Origin: Peribolospora baueri
Lineage: Eukaryota; Basidiomycota; Peribolosporomycetes; Peribolosporales; Peribolosporaceae
Reading direction: 5' to 3'
DNA: 64,000 nucleotides
Assembly (NCBI GenBank): GCA_029717555.1
Contig: JAMDHS010000002.1
Span: 124,001-188,000 of the forward strand
The notes below the pieces were generated by a model, which worked only from the letters and a program-made list of their open reading frames with translations, was not told where the DNA came from and did not search any database. Shown here piece after piece: positions 22,328-34,699 of this stretch. A program made the position numbers and the translations under genes. Each line of letters starts with the position of its first letter. Position 1 is the first letter of the stretch.

Positions 22328-24614
22328 ATGACACCCGCCACTGGCTCTCCTCCGGCTCCTCCAGTTCGACCGCCGGCCCATCCCGAGCAGGCACCCTTTC
22401 GCACGCTCCTCCTTCACACTCACAACGTCATCCGAGCTCTCCAGCCCTTCTTCTCCCCGCCCGTCTCCAAAACTTCCTCCTCCGACAATCTCCGCGCCAA
22501 CGGTAACGGCCTCGCCGGCACAGGCGTCCCCTCCTCCTCCGATTCCTCCTCCGCTTCCTCCACCTCTGTTTCGGCGCCAGCGCCCGCGACGAGCGGGTCT
22601 CGGTATGGCACGGGCGAGCTGCCCAATGCCGTGCACGAGACGTTGCACCTCGCCCTGGATGGCGACTTTCGGGAAGAGGTGGCGAGGCGCAGGATGGACC
22701 TGGAGGGCAAGTGTTCCGATGACACGGGCAACAAAGGTCCTACGGACGGGCTTCCGCTTGGCGTGAACGGTGTGCAGCCCAACGGAAATGGAGAGGGCGA
22801 AAAGGAAGCTGGCGAGCAAGAGGCCGGACCATCGATCTCGTACCACTTCCATCCGCCGACGTCGACGCTCAGCATCCCCCATCCTGCCAGTATCCCCAAC
22901 CCCATTGCTCTGGACCCCTGCTGTCCTGAGCCGAGAGAGGCATATGATGTCACCGTCAAGTTTTTCTACCTCTCGTCGTCTGCCCCCGCTGAGGCGGACG
23001 GCCAAGGCGAGGGGAGGGGCGAGTACGGCGGAAAAGAGACCGAGAAGCGAGATCGCTTTCCCGCAGAGTGGGCCCTGCAAGGATTGGAGCGGTTGACGAG
23101 GACGACGGGCCTCATCACCGTCGACACCTTCATCCTGCGTTTTCCGGACGACGAGTTGGAGAAGGACGCCAGCACGGGCTTCGAGGGTGTGAGGAGCGTC
23201 TGGGCGGTGAGTGAAGCTGTACCGCTCTCCGTCTTCCTCGTCTGTCGTTCATGTCGCTTGGCAATTCCTTCGGTCCTTATCTGTCTTCTCTCGTTCTCCC
23301 TCGCAGACCCTCTCCCCGCAACCTTCTTTGCTTTCCCTAGGCGTAGCGGACTTCACTCTCCAACAGCTCCAATCGTTCATGTCCTCCCTCTCCCTACCTC
23401 CTCCTTCCCGGCCAAGTGACGAAGACAGGGAGCAAGGTCCCACCGTCCCGAGCCTTGCGCCCATACCGAACCCCAATCCGAGCACCAAAGCAGCTACGGC
23501 CTCCGTCCCTTCCTCCGACCCGCAACCGGTGGCCGGCCCGGGCACGCTGCCTTACCAAGCACCCCTCTCCGCATCGACGGGCACTACTAACGGTACAAAC
23601 AAGGACGTCTCTCCCGCACGCTTTTCTACCCTTAGCCGCACCTTCTCCAACGTCGTCTTCTCCACGCCGAGCGCGACACGCCGACTTAGAGTCAACCAGG
23701 TGAATCTACGCGATCTCAGCAATGGACCAACAGCTGGTTCCGGCTCCGGTTCGAAGGCTGGAAGCCCAGGAGCGCGCGCGCCTGAGCTGGAGGCATTGAG
23801 CAGCTGGTGCAATGAGAATGGGGTGGGTCTGAGCGCTCATGGCGATCCGAGAGGTAAGCTGAATTCTCGATCTCAGTTTTCTTCTTTGCCTCCGCTCCCC
23901 CCATTTTTTCTTCTTTCGTTTTCTTGTTGTCCCGCGCTTTCCTTCCCCGTCACTCTGCACGTTTGATCGCTACGTCGCTTGGCCATTTCGCCTTTCTGAT
24001 AATCCTCTAGCTCGCTTATTGACCGACGGTCCCTTGGCCTCCCTTCTTTTATTCTCTTCGTCTCTCTTCTTTCCATCAGACATTCTCCCACCACAAACCC
24101 TTCCTTTCCTCCTCTCCGAGTTTCTCCCCGCCCTACCTCATCCATTGCCTCCTCGCGCTGACGCCTCGCTCCGCCGCGTGCGAGAGCGGGCCTGGCCTTC
24201 GACCAACGGCAACAACGTCGGCGCCGATGCCAATGGTGCACCTCCCGTGCTGGGCAAGGTAGACGGTGTGAGGCCTCTCTGGGCTCTCAAGTACACCGTC
24301 ATCATTCGCGACCGTGGCGTCGTCGCTGACAAGGGGTAAGTCTCTTGCGTGGCGTAAGCCAAAGTCGACGCGCCCGTTTTAAGGGTTGTAACCTTGGCGG
24401 TTTTTATGTTGCGGAGAGTCTCAAAGTTGTCTGCGGACGAGAAAGGAGACGAACGGCACTCGACTGACGAGCACTCTTTTTCCTTTTCCTCGCTAACCCC
24501 CTACCGCCTCTACGCATCTCTGCTTCGAACGAACGACCCACTTTACTCTATGTCGCTCTCTCTCTGCGATTCGTCGTCGCGCCCAGCTACATCCTCTGTG
24601 CCGAGCTCGACTGA
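22328..24614 (+). CDS. Glutamate-cysteine ligase regulatory (modifier) subunit, GCLM-like
   Basis: Four exons, ATG at 22328 and stop at 24612-24614. The fold is that of aldo-keto reductases. Recognisable parts, in order, are LGVADFTLQQLQSFM, RVNQVNLRDLSN, WCNENGVGLSAHGDP, ILPPQTLPFLLSEFLP and RPLWALKYTVIIRDRG followed by VVADKGYILCAELD. These match the substrate-pocket strands and C-terminus of animal and fungal GCLM. The subunit binds the catalytic ligase and raises its affinity for glutamate in the first step of glutathione synthesis. The N-terminal region has Ser-rich and acidic inserts that are longer than in animals. The last exon is short and reached by a GGGTAAGT donor and a GCCCAG acceptor. 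Confidence 0.85.
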
Positions 24615-24971
24615 TACTATAGACCTTGTAGACCGTGTTTGCGCCCAGACAAAAAGAGGCGTTTTCTCAGAAGGCGCCTTCAAAGAACGGCCATTTGGAA
24701 TGATCGTGATTTGTTGGGTTGGACAGATAAGATAGCACACAGAAAAGATGTAACTCGGGCAGTGGAGCGCCCGTCTGTTTTAGTTCGAGGGCGCCGGCGA
24801 TGTGCGAAGGCCTAGCAGCGACTCTTCCCTGGGCGTGGTGATCTTCCGGCAAGATCGGGACGTCACCCAGAAAAAAAACGAAGGATCGGCCGCAGCAAAA
24901 ATTCCATGAGATGAACAAACAGGTCGCTCTCACTTCGCGAATAGGCGATTACGTCTTGCAGACCTCCTACT
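24615..24971. other. Short gap between tandem genes
   Basis: This is the 3' flank of the GCLM-like gene and promoter of the PPR gene. No TATA box or gene is visible. Confidence 0.5.
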
Positions 24972-27275
24972 ATGTTCTGCCGCCGGGCGTTCTCGTGCTC
25001 CTCGCGAGCTAGCTCTCGGGCATCGGACGGAGCGGCTTTCTTCTCCTTCCAGCCTGCGACACGTTTTCACTCTGGGCCGTCTCGTCGCGCACAAGGGCGT
25101 CCGTTCGTGGCGGCGGACACCGGGCCACGACCAGGTCCTTCTCGTTCTCGGACATCGTCATGGAAAGAGAGCCAGGAACCATCGACGTCTTCATTCGATC
25201 GCGGAAGATCCTGGAAAAGGGGCGACAAAGCTCGATCGTCGCGTTCAATTGAACAAGGACCATCCCGCAGGACGACGAGGGACGATGGTATAGACGCACG
25301 GTCGACGGAGCGGCCAGGGACTCGCAAGCCCATGGGGAAAACGATGGGTCCACGGAAGGTGGAGAACGGCTACGGACCCGACGGAAGATGGTACGGATCG
25401 GACCCGTACAAACTGTCGGACGAGGTGAAGCGGATCGTGGCGCGCGGGGGACCAACGAAGCTTCTTCGCGCCGTCGAGGTCGTCTCGAACGCGAGCAGGA
25501 CGGCTCAGAGCACGGTGGTGTGGAACCAACTCATTTCGGAGGCGTCGAAAGAAGGAGACTATAAACTGGTGTGGTCGTTGTATAATGATGTGAGCCGGCC
25601 TCTCATCGCTCGCCCTGAGCTTTCTGTCCGTGGACGCTGAACGGGTTCCGCTTGGCTTTGATGACTTGTTCTTGGCGCAGATGAAGAAGAGGGGATTCCA
25701 ACCGTCGAACAAGACCTTTTCGACCATGTTTTCCCTTTCTTCCAAGGTCCGCACCCTACCAGATGCCTTCATCACTCGCGCGACCTCAGTGTACCGAGTC
25801 GCCATGTCCTCCGAGCGGACACCTGAGGACAGTCGCGACGCTACCAAGACGGACGTTACGAACGCATTCCTTTTTCTCCTGGGGAGCATGAGGCGCATGG
25901 ATCAAATGATGGACGTCTTTGCCTCGATGCCCAACAGGGGACCTAATGCGCCTAACGTCAAGACGTACGGAACTGTACTGGCCGGTCTATCTCAGAGCGC
26001 TTATGCTTCGAGACAGCCTGTCAGCGACTCCGGCGCCATTGAAAGGGCCAAGCTGGTGTGGAGACAATGGGTTCAGGCAGCGCAGAGGGATAACGTACCC
26101 GTCGACGCGAACGGCCTCACTCACTTGTTATCGCTCCTGAAGAAGGTACGCTATCTCGTCAGCGGGCATTCTTGTCTTCGAGTCGAACTGACTCGTGTCC
26201 CTCGCATTTCCTTCTCCGTCTCCTTTAGGCCAAGCGTTTCGACGACAGAGTGTCTGCGCTACCGATCATTCGCGATTGGTTCGGTCTCCGTGCGCCAGAA
26301 GAAGAGCCGTTGTCCAGATCGTTCGCTCCAAGTGCTTCCTCGGCGTCGACGACAGAGCCGAAGCGGATACCTATGGACGAGCAGGCCTTCACCGCTGTTC
26401 TCAAGCTCCCTCTCTCCATACAGCGCTATAGACTCACGTTGGCATACTTTGATCAAGTGCTCTCCCCTGATTTTACCCTACCCATCAGTCTACAGCACTG
26501 CAAGCTGGCTCTGTTGGGTTGCGCCGGAGTTCAGGACAGCATCCGGGCGTTAGAAATCGTGCGAGGGATGATGAGACTCGAGGACGGCGCCGAGGGCTTA
26601 CGCGACAGGATAGAGGACTTTTCGCCGGACCTGGACGCGATGCAGATCGCCATGAAAGCGTGCTGGGGTGCGGGGGACTGGATGCGCGCCAAGGAGCTAT
26701 TCGACATCTATCTCTCCCAGATCATCCGACGAGGCGCTCGCAAACGCGATTTGCACAACGTCCTCCTGGACACGGTTCGGAGCGGAGACATGGCCACCTT
26801 CACCACACACGCTCAGCTCCTCTCCTCTTTTGCCCGCGCGGCCGGTTCGCGGAGCCACACACCGAACATCCTCGAGTGTCTGCGACTGCTTGACGAGCAC
26901 ACCGACTCGTTCGATAACAAAGCTCTCTTTCCTTCCCTATCTTCTTTGTCATCGGAAGGAGGGAAGTCGACGACGACGTCCTCTCCTTCTCAACGCCATG
27001 ATGTCGCCACCGTGAGAGAAGGAGGCTCGCGCAAAGATCTCTTCTGGCAGGCGAAGCTGGCCGCAAGCCTCGAGTATGTGGCGATCAAGCTGGTTGACGC
27101 GGTGAAGACCGAAGAGGCGGTCGCGAGCGGGCTGATGTTGTACGAGAAGGACGTGAAGAGGTGGGAAAGGCTGGGCAACGTTTGGGGCGCTACGAGGGGC
27201 TCGCTAGAGGCGGAGCTGAAGAGGCGGGGATCGTCTAGGGAAGAGGAGGAAATCGATGCACGGGCGGAGGCGTAG
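24972..27275 (+). CDS. Mitochondrial pentatricopeptide-repeat protein
   Basis: Three exons, 24972-25589, 25681-26145 and 26229-27275, give 709 residues. The first 60 residues are rich in Arg, Ser and Ala with few acidic residues (MFCRRAFSCSSRASSRASDG), typical of a mitochondrial presequence. An Arg/Ser-rich linker follows. From about residue 165 onward, helical repeats resemble PPR units: VVWNQLISEASKEGDYKLV, LLGSMRRMDQMMDVFASMP, NVKTYGTVLAGLSQSAYAS, and MQIAMKACWGAGDWMRAKEL. Fungal PPR proteins of this size bind mitochondrial RNA for processing, stability or translation. The RNA target cannot be told from sequence, and the fungal family diverges fast. Confidence 0.75.
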
Positions 27276-27715
27276 AGGGCAGTCGTACATATGTGACCAC
27301 CCTCTGCGTTATGATCGCCATTCATCTGTTCCATCAATATGCTAGGGACTTTAGCTGCGAATGGAAATCGCTAGCAAAGCCTGACAGGCAGTGACGTATA
27401 AACTCGAGTTCCTGGCACTATCGGTTGAAGGATGGCCGCGATAGATGAAGGGCGAAGCGCATAGAGCGAACGACACGCAAACAAAGGGGAGTGGGCGGAT
27501 AACAATAAATGGGACCGTTCCAGCATGGAGCAAGAAACAGGTCTCCTCGAAGTAGGGTAACCAGCGGTCGCTCCTCGTTCGGTCTGCCTGCGCTCCAGAA
27601 TGACTTGGCGCCCCGAGGCGGCCACGATCAACGCGCGGCAAAAGGGGTATAACAAATGGCAGCGCGCGTCGAAGGGCCATCTCGCGCGACCTCTTTTACT
27701 TCCGGCGGCCAACCC
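27276..27715. other. Tail-to-tail gap
   Basis: This holds the 3' flanks of the PPR gene and the WD40 gene. Frames here show no family signature. Confidence 0.5.
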
Positions 27716-30700
27716 TCACCCTCCCCTCGCCCTCCTCTCCTCCTCTTCCACCTCTTCCCGTTCCTTCTCCTCCCTTTCCTGCCTCCCTTCCTCCTCCTCC
27801 GCCGTCCTCTCGTCCCAAGTCCAGCTTCGCAGCACCGCGTCGTCCCCGCAACTGACGAGCAAGTTCTGCTGTTTGTTCCATACTGCCCCGTACGCCGTAC
27901 CAGTGTGACCACGGAGCGTCTGCAGGACCTCGGACGACTCTTGATCCCACAGATACACTGTTCCATCCTCGGACCCGCCAACGAGGAGCGACGTGTGAGC
28001 GAAGGAGGAGCGGATGAAGTTCTTGGACGTGTTTTGATGGCCTTTGAATCGGCGGAGCGGGCGGAGCTGCCAACGAGGACGGACGACGGAAGATTACGTA
28101 GAAGGATAAGCAAAGGAAGGAAACGGTTGACGAATCAGAATCGTTCCATAAGATATCTATCCCCGCTCTGCTCTACCTACTCCAGCCGGGCGCGATCTGA
28201 ACTGCTAACTCACCATTCTGACGTCCCACAACCGATTTGAGTTGTCCTTTGAGCTACTGATGAGCATCGTCCCGCTTTCGTTCATCTCCACCGACGTCAC
28301 TTCGCCCAGATGGGAGGTGATAGTGCGAATGCAGAGGCCCGAGACGGCGTCCCAGAAGCGGATGGTTGTGTCTTTGGAGCTGGACAAATAAAGAGCGCAA
28401 AGGAAGAAGAAATTGGCTCGGCATAAGCTCTATATCTAGGCGGTCATGGCTGCCACGTTCCCTGTCTTACCCGGTGACGATGAGATTCCCAAGCGGATTG
28501 AAGATGGTGCTCGACACGCCCAGCTGATGCCCCGTGAACGTCTTGATGACCGTGCCCGTGTGGAGGTCGTACATGCGCACAAGCTTGTCGTACCCGCCGG
28601 CCACTGCGTGGGGCTGCAATAGTGGGTGCGTTTGTAGCGAGGGCGGAGGAAGGCGTAAAGAAGCTATTGTTAGAGCTTTTCGAACATGTGATCGGCTGCA
28701 CCGTGCATCCTCATTGGTCAAAAGAAATGGAGACGAGCGGCTCCGCGCCCTCTTCGCTCACCTTTGATGGATGAAACCTCACGCTATACATGTCCCCCTT
28801 GCTTCCGCCCAAGCTCTCTCTCAACACCCGTTTTTGAGCGTCCCAGATTTTGACCGTGCCGTCCGCACTGGCGGAAGCCAGGAGCGAGCCAGAACGGGTG
28901 GCGTCGACGTCCCACACTCGAGAGGTATGGCCTTCAAGAATGGATAGGCAGCGCGACGTCGAGGTGTCCCAGAGGCGGACGGTATTGTCGCTGCGCGCGG
29001 CAGAGAAGAGAGGGAGAAAGCACGGACGACGTGATTTGAGTGAGTTGAGGTACAAGGCACGCTCCCCTCGGCTCTAATCGCAAGTAACTGAAGCGAGCGA
29101 CTGACCTTGACCCGCTAACGATCTGCCTCCCCTCATCCCCGACAAAGCGCACGCATTTCACGTTCTTCCTGTGCCCTTTCATGACTGAGTGCACGGCATT
29201 GGGAACGATGAAGCTCGCATAATCTTCCAGTAGTCTGTTCCATCGGTGCGCCACAAGACGCGCAAGACGCGATGGGGTAGTAAGACAAGAAGCAAGCGCA
29301 TAATGACCACCGTCTGTCCAGCATGGGACGAGCAGACAAAAACGACGGCTCACGTGTTCACTTTAGGCGCCTTCTTGGGATGGTACCTCGAAAACTCAAT
29401 CTGGTAGGCCACGGCTTGGTTGAGCAGCGTGACGAGACGATGCGGCGGAACGTAGACCGATCCTGTTGGACAGCGTGAACGGCGGGAAGGAGGAAGAGAA
29501 ACAGATGATATGAACGACGAAACCCCGACTAACTGTCCACGACCGTACGACACACAGATCACTCACCCTCTCTCTCCAACCGATCAATCTCAAGCATGTC
29601 CCGGAACTGCTCGACCAGTTTCTCCCTTGCCGGTCCGATTCCCTCCCAGTTACTGAATGAGGGAGCGTCGGTAACAGTCTTTGCGGAGAGAAGGTAACAG
29701 AGATCTCTGAACTCGTTCGGAGTGGGCTGATAATGTTCTAGCGGTTTGAGGCGTTTGTTCAGGAAGGTGAAGGCCTACGGGGAGGAGGGCGAAGAAGAGA
29801 AATGCTTTCTCAGTGGCGAGATGTGCGTCATGCGACGTATCTTTTGCACCTCTCGACGCACATACCTTCTGAAATTCCCTATGCTCGACGTGCTCGAGGA
29901 ACTGTTGCTTGTATACGGCGTACAGGAACGCCTTGTGGTTCTTTACGAGCGGACGAGAGCACAGCTTGTCCACTTCTGCCCAATCGCCGTCTAGCGCAGT
30001 GCATCGGCGGAAGCGATGGCGCCAAGTTATGAGTGGAGGTGAATGAGCGAACGACCACCAAACAAGCAAGTCGTTGGACCACTTGGCTTACCCAATATCG
30101 CCTTCTTGAGCTTCTTTCCTTCGCTCACCCTCTCGTCCCTCTCCGTATTCTTGACATTCGCCTCCTCCTCAAGCATCGAGGAAGTTTGAGTGAACCCTTC
30201 GTCGGCGAGGTATTGTGAAATGATGCGCATGATGTCCTGTCGTACGTAGGTAATCGGATGCAATGAGAAGTGAAGCACGTATGGTTGAGGGAATGAGTGT
30301 GAGTCAGTTCCGGTGAAAGCACTCGAACGAGAACGGCCGCCAGGGGGAAACTGGAGGATGTAAGCGAAGAACAAAGGATCTGCCCACAAGACAGCGCTGT
30401 GAACATGAAACGCACATCTCTAAGCTTCGGATCGTTCCTCTGCAACAGTCCCTCTGAAGGCCTGATTCCGTGCAGCTGCAGACCAACGTATTCGTGCTCG
30501 CGAACCTGGTCCAGGAGCCTGCAGAGTGCGGTGAGCAAAAAGGAGAGGACGAGAAGATATGGGTGGCATGTGCAACTCCTTGTCAAACAAAAAAGCGTAA
30601 AGAGATTCCGCCAACAATGAGGCAGATGCAAGGAGAAACGTACATTTGTCTCCTCCTCTTCCAAGCCTCATTGGTGCTTCTACTCGCCGCCCCGCTCGTC

Positions 30701-31362
30701 CGCACCATCATGGCCATCCCTTCTGCTTCTTGTTCGGGTACGAGGGTCAGCGGTGGCGGGCTGTTCCCGTCCATGCCACTGGCAGCAACATTACTGACAT
30801 TATTCGGACGCGAATGAGGAGCAGGTGCAACCTGTGGCACCGACTGGGCGATCGCGTTGGCACCGCCTCTCCAGGCTAATGCATCGTGAGGAAGGGGTCC
30901 GCTGTCTACGTCTGTTCCGTTTGAAGTGGCCGGTCGAGACGTTGCGTCTGAGGAAAAGAGTAGAGATGTAGACGTGGGCGCGGTGCTAGTGGTGCGCGGG
31001 TGGGACAGGTAGAGCGGTGCGCTGTCCTCTGGGGCGAAGGTGGTCGCCGAGGAGGAGGTAGGCAAGGAAGCAGGTGCCGAAGCGGAGGTGGGCAGGGGAC
31101 GGTAACTCATCGAGGTTGAGGACAAGGGAAAAGGATGAGTATAAGAGTGGGTGCTTGTTGAGGGAGCCGAAGAGACGTAGGAAGAGGTGGCTCGTGCTGA
31201 AGGCGCTGACGTCGATGCCGGTGGCAGCGCAGGACCGTCCAGGCCAAAGGAGCGCGAGAGCTGGGGCTGGGGTGTGTGAGCTTCCGAGGAAGAGCCAGGC
31301 GACGCGGGTAATATAGGAGAGGCGGGGACCTCGTTGGAAGGCGGCATGGAAGAGGAGCTCAT
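27716..31362 (-). CDS. LisH/CTLH-containing WD40-repeat protein (SMU1-like layout)
   Basis: Minus-strand gene of about eleven exons, ATG at 31360-31362, stop at 27716-27718. The first 230 residues are Ser/Thr/Pro-rich. Next is MRIISQYLADEGFTQTSSML, a LisH motif, then a CTLH-like helical part with LCSRPLVKNHKAFLYAVY. After YVPPHRLVTLLNQAVAYQIE come at least seven WD repeats, for example SDNTVRLWDTSTSRCLSILE, ASADGTVKIWD, GGYDKLVRMYDLHTGTVIKT, SKDTTIRFWD, SKDNSNRLWD, GGSEDGTVYLWD and a last divergent one. The tail is Glu/Arg-rich. LisH-CTLH-WD40 proteins include splicing factor SMU1 and the GID7/WDR26 ubiquitin-ligase subunits. The PPHRL segment is closest to SMU1, but overall I cannot assign an orthologue. 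Confidence 0.75.
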
Positions 31363-31678
31363 CTTTGCAGCGGCCGCCGGAAGGAGCGAGGAGGGGAGGA
31401 AGAGAGGATTGCCGACAGACCTTCGATGGTGGATATCCGTGCGGCGAATGCGAGCCTCGATCACATCGCCCACTTGATCAGTTCTTGAAGTCACGTGCAG
31501 GACCAGAAGATTTGGGTCCACCAGGGTTGCTTGGCCTCCACACTCGGTCCTTAGGACTACGTGGCTTCATACGAGCATCTCCATTCGTGTCCTCAATCTC
31601 AGAGCGCTCCTCGACGGCGTGGACTCTCTTTCTCCACCTCTTTTAATTGTTCTCGTTGCGCAAAAGCGATTAACAGCC
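31363..31678. other. Divergent promoter region, WD40 gene / riboflavin synthase
   Basis: 316 bases between two start codons. A CACGTG core is present near 31492. No TATA box is seen. Confidence 0.5.
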
Positions 31679-32923
31679 ATGTTCACAGGACTTGGTGAGC
31701 GTGATCTTTGAGAAACGCGGACGTTGTGCACGCTGGAGCTGACCAACGCATCGCCTGGCCCTTCTGTCACTACGTCCCTGCCCTCACGTTTGCCATTACA
31801 CGCAGTGGAACACATGGGCACGATCACGAAGATCGAGCCGCTGGACGAGTCGACGTCCGGCGGAGGAGGATGGAGTATGACGATCGGCGACTCGGCGCCG
31901 GTGCTGGACGACTGTCACATCGGCGATTCCATTTGCACAAACGGTTCGTTGCCCGTCATCCGTCATAGTTGGTCCGAGGATTATTAGGGGGGTCTAGGAT
32001 TGTGCTTTAGTAGGCGGACCAGTTCGACTGAGCCAGCTGTTCTTCGTTCCTTTCAGGCGCGTGCCTTACGGTGACCGAGTTCGACAAGGACAGCTTCAAG
32101 GTAGGCATCGCTCCAGAGACGCTCACTAAGACCAACCTCGGTGAGCATTTGTGGAAGAAGCGTTCTGTTGTGTTCCCATTGCTTTTTCTCCTTGCTCGAT
32201 CGGTCAATTGATAGATATGGCCTTCTTCTTATGCTTGCCCACCACCGGCAACGTGCGAACGGACAGGCGATTTGAAAGTCGGCGAAAAGGTCAACTTGGA
32301 GCGAGCAATGGCGGCACATGTGCGCTTTGGCGGGCACATGGTGCAGGTGCGTTCTCATTTCCTTATAGCCCGGCTTTGCCATGTTATGCGAAGCATGTCT
32401 TCTGTCTAAAATTCTTCCTTTTGTTCTTACGCTCATTCACCCCTTCTGCGTCCTACCACTTCGTCCTCTCCCTCAGGGCCATGTCGAAACGACTGCCGAA
32501 CTTGTCTCGGCTACACCTACCGGTAATGCCGTCACTCTTGGTCTCCGACTACAGTCCCGACCGGGCCTCCCCGCGCCAGCATCTCTCTCGCCGTATCTCA
32601 TTCCCAAGGGCTACATCACCCTCGACGGCGCCTCTCTCACCCTCATCGACGTCTCTCCGCCCGTTTCCTCCGACAACCAAGCGGCTCAGGTGGAGTTTAC
32701 CGTTATGCTCATCGCTCACACGCAAGCGCACATCACGCTCGCAAGCAAGAAGCCCGGCGACCGGGTCAACGTCGAGCTGGACATGGTCGGCAAGTACGCC
32801 TATCGCGCCATTGCTGGAGCTGCGGCGGGAGAGGGGAAGGGGAAAGAAGGCGTGGAAGATGCGCTGGAAAGGATGGTAGAGCGAGTTTTGGAGAGGGTGC
32901 TGGCGAGAAGAGGTCTCCCATGA
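31679..32923 (+). CDS. RIB5: Riboflavin synthase alpha chain
   Basis: Five exons, 31679-31694, 31806-31943, 32057-32140, 32267-32346 and 32477-32923, give 254 residues. The first exon is only 16 bases (MFTGL plus one base) and continues VEHMG, the invariant start of the family. Two lumazine-binding barrels follow: the first with GDSICTNGACLTVTEF and HMVQGHVETTAEL, the second with YITLDGASLTLIDV and a matching GDRVNVELDMVGKYA. The enzyme converts two molecules of dimethyl-ribityl-lumazine into riboflavin and a pyrimidine that is recycled. It forms trimers in the cytosol. A Gly/Lys-rich insert precedes the C-terminal trimer helix. Confidence 0.95.
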
Positions 32924-34699
32924 GATCGGCAGGTCGACATCGGTTTGGAATCGGAGTCACTTGGTTTAAAAAAGGGAATGGTCGCTCCGGCGCAGTGCTG
33001 CGCAAGCTTGGATGTGACCACCTTACGGTCCCAATTTGTAAACGATGACAGCCGGCATAGGCTTTTCCAGGGGTTTCCTTGTTACGATCCAAGATCACGG
33101 GTGCTGTAGTGATGGAACGCACGCCTTCATTGGAAGGACCGTGGATGGAGGGCCATCATGGGGTGTTTGTCGTCTGAAGCAAACCAATGCGGACGTCGGA
33201 GGACTCATGACCGACCGAATGCTCACCGTGCCTGTTGAAGTGCGCTCGCCCTGTTGACGACCTGAATGGTCGGAACGCCGAGCTTCCTGTTGTTCACAGA
33301 CTGCGCGGTCGTCGTCCCACTTTCGGCGCCAACTTAGTTCTGCGTCTCGTCGAGGATGTCGAGTTGGTTGAGGTCTGCGTCAGTCAGGCCGGACGTCTCG
33401 GAGATGTCGGCAAAGGTCGAGGCCATCATCCGCCCCTCCTATTCTCGTTGATGACAGGCCCGCGAACAGCCCAGCCGGGCGCCGATCTTTGCGCTCCCCG
33501 GCCGTGGCCCTCTCGTCCAAGTCCCTTGAAAGGAACCAGTCCCCTCATGCCGCCTCGCGTCAGGTTACTGAGAATCGAGGGCACCTCGTCTGGCAGCTCG
33601 ACTCCTCCGTGGAGTTCGGCTTTTATAATCTACAGGAGAACCGGCTCGGGCATTGTACCAGAGCCCGTACACGGCAGCCGATTTCGTTCGTGAGGATTAC
33701 GATCGTCTTTTGCGCGCCGCGAGCGACAAGGCGGACCGTATTTCTATTTCATCTTCCTCGTCTTTATGAAATCCACTGTGCTCCGCATGCGCAGTTTCGA
33801 ACCTGCGCCCACAAATTGTCCTTCCCCTCGTCCGGGCACAACGATGAAAAATGCGTTCGGAACAGGGTAGGAGCGGAGGTGGATAAGAGGGCGCTAGATG
33901 GGCTCGGCAGATCAGTACGGTAAAGCGCGGATGGGAGCGGCTCGTTTTGCCGCGAAGGAGTTGAGCTGAAGACGGAGGAGGGAGAGCGGGAAAGAAAGGA
34001 AAAGGAAGAAAAGAGAGCGAACGACTCGAAAAAAGAAGAAACCATGCTGCCTGACGTAAGTCGTCCCCGTTCCGACCTGCACGATGGCGTCTTTCGCTTC
34101 CGCGCCTGTCTCATTGACGTCCGGCGGCCCGACACGTGCGAACGTGACGAGGGTAGGAGCTTCAGGAAGACGGGCAACTGGCTGCAGCAAAGCGGTGTTG
34201 GCGCTGACGGCGAGCGGAGACAGCTGGTACAAGCAACAGATCGATGAGGCACGAATTGCCTGATTAGGAAAGTCGAACGAGATGTCCATTCCGATGCGCC
34301 GGCCTTGAATGCGCCTCGCCGCCTTCTTGAAGCATGTCCTTCTCGATGACGCACGTCTCTGCTACTCTTCACTCTTCATTCACTACCACCACCACCACCA
34401 CCACCACAAACGCCTCTCCTCGCTGCTTACGACAGGCACATACCTCAGGTAGGCACAGCGCGAGGACGCGCGGGCCGTATGGCTTGCTCAACCCTCTCAT
34501 AGTTGCACTGACGTGGCCCGCACCCGCTGCTCTTCCTTCCTGTAACCCGCCGATCACGTGCACGCGGACGGCTCACTTGCCTGCATGCGCACGATCTTCC
34601 AGTCATCACCCAATCTCGTGTAGAGCAGACACTGTCTCCTTCCTCCCTGCCGCGCCACTTCGCTCTTCCTTCCTCGCTAGACGACCAGCGTTTCGCGAA
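32924..34699. other. 1.8 kb stretch with unresolved minus-strand coding-like pieces
   Basis: There is no recognised gene. On the minus strand several pieces have GC-ending codons and protein-like sequence in different frames: MRGLSKPYGPRVLALCLPE (34500-34444, ending in a GTATGT donor), AIRASSICCLYQLSPLAVSA (from about 34262), HFSSLCPDEGKDNLWAQ near 33830, ELHGGVELPDEVPSILSNLT near 33610, and FADISETSGLTDADLNQLD near 33405. A strong polypyrimidine-AG lies at about 33965. The first two pieces join in phase, but later joins need weak splice sites. A (CAC)n run is at 34381-34408. This could be a small multi-exon gene or a decayed host gene. Confidence 0.35.
34381..34408. repeat. (CAC)n trinucleotide microsatellite
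   Basis: About eight CAC/ACC units in noncoding sequence upstream of the HAD phosphatase gene. Confidence 0.85.

Noticed and set aside
33764-34372. A 202-residue minus-strand open frame as a simple gene
   Set aside because: It is Arg/Ser-rich with long Phe/Ser runs that coincide with a polypyrimidine tract and AG at about 33965, so it reads through an intron-like sequence.
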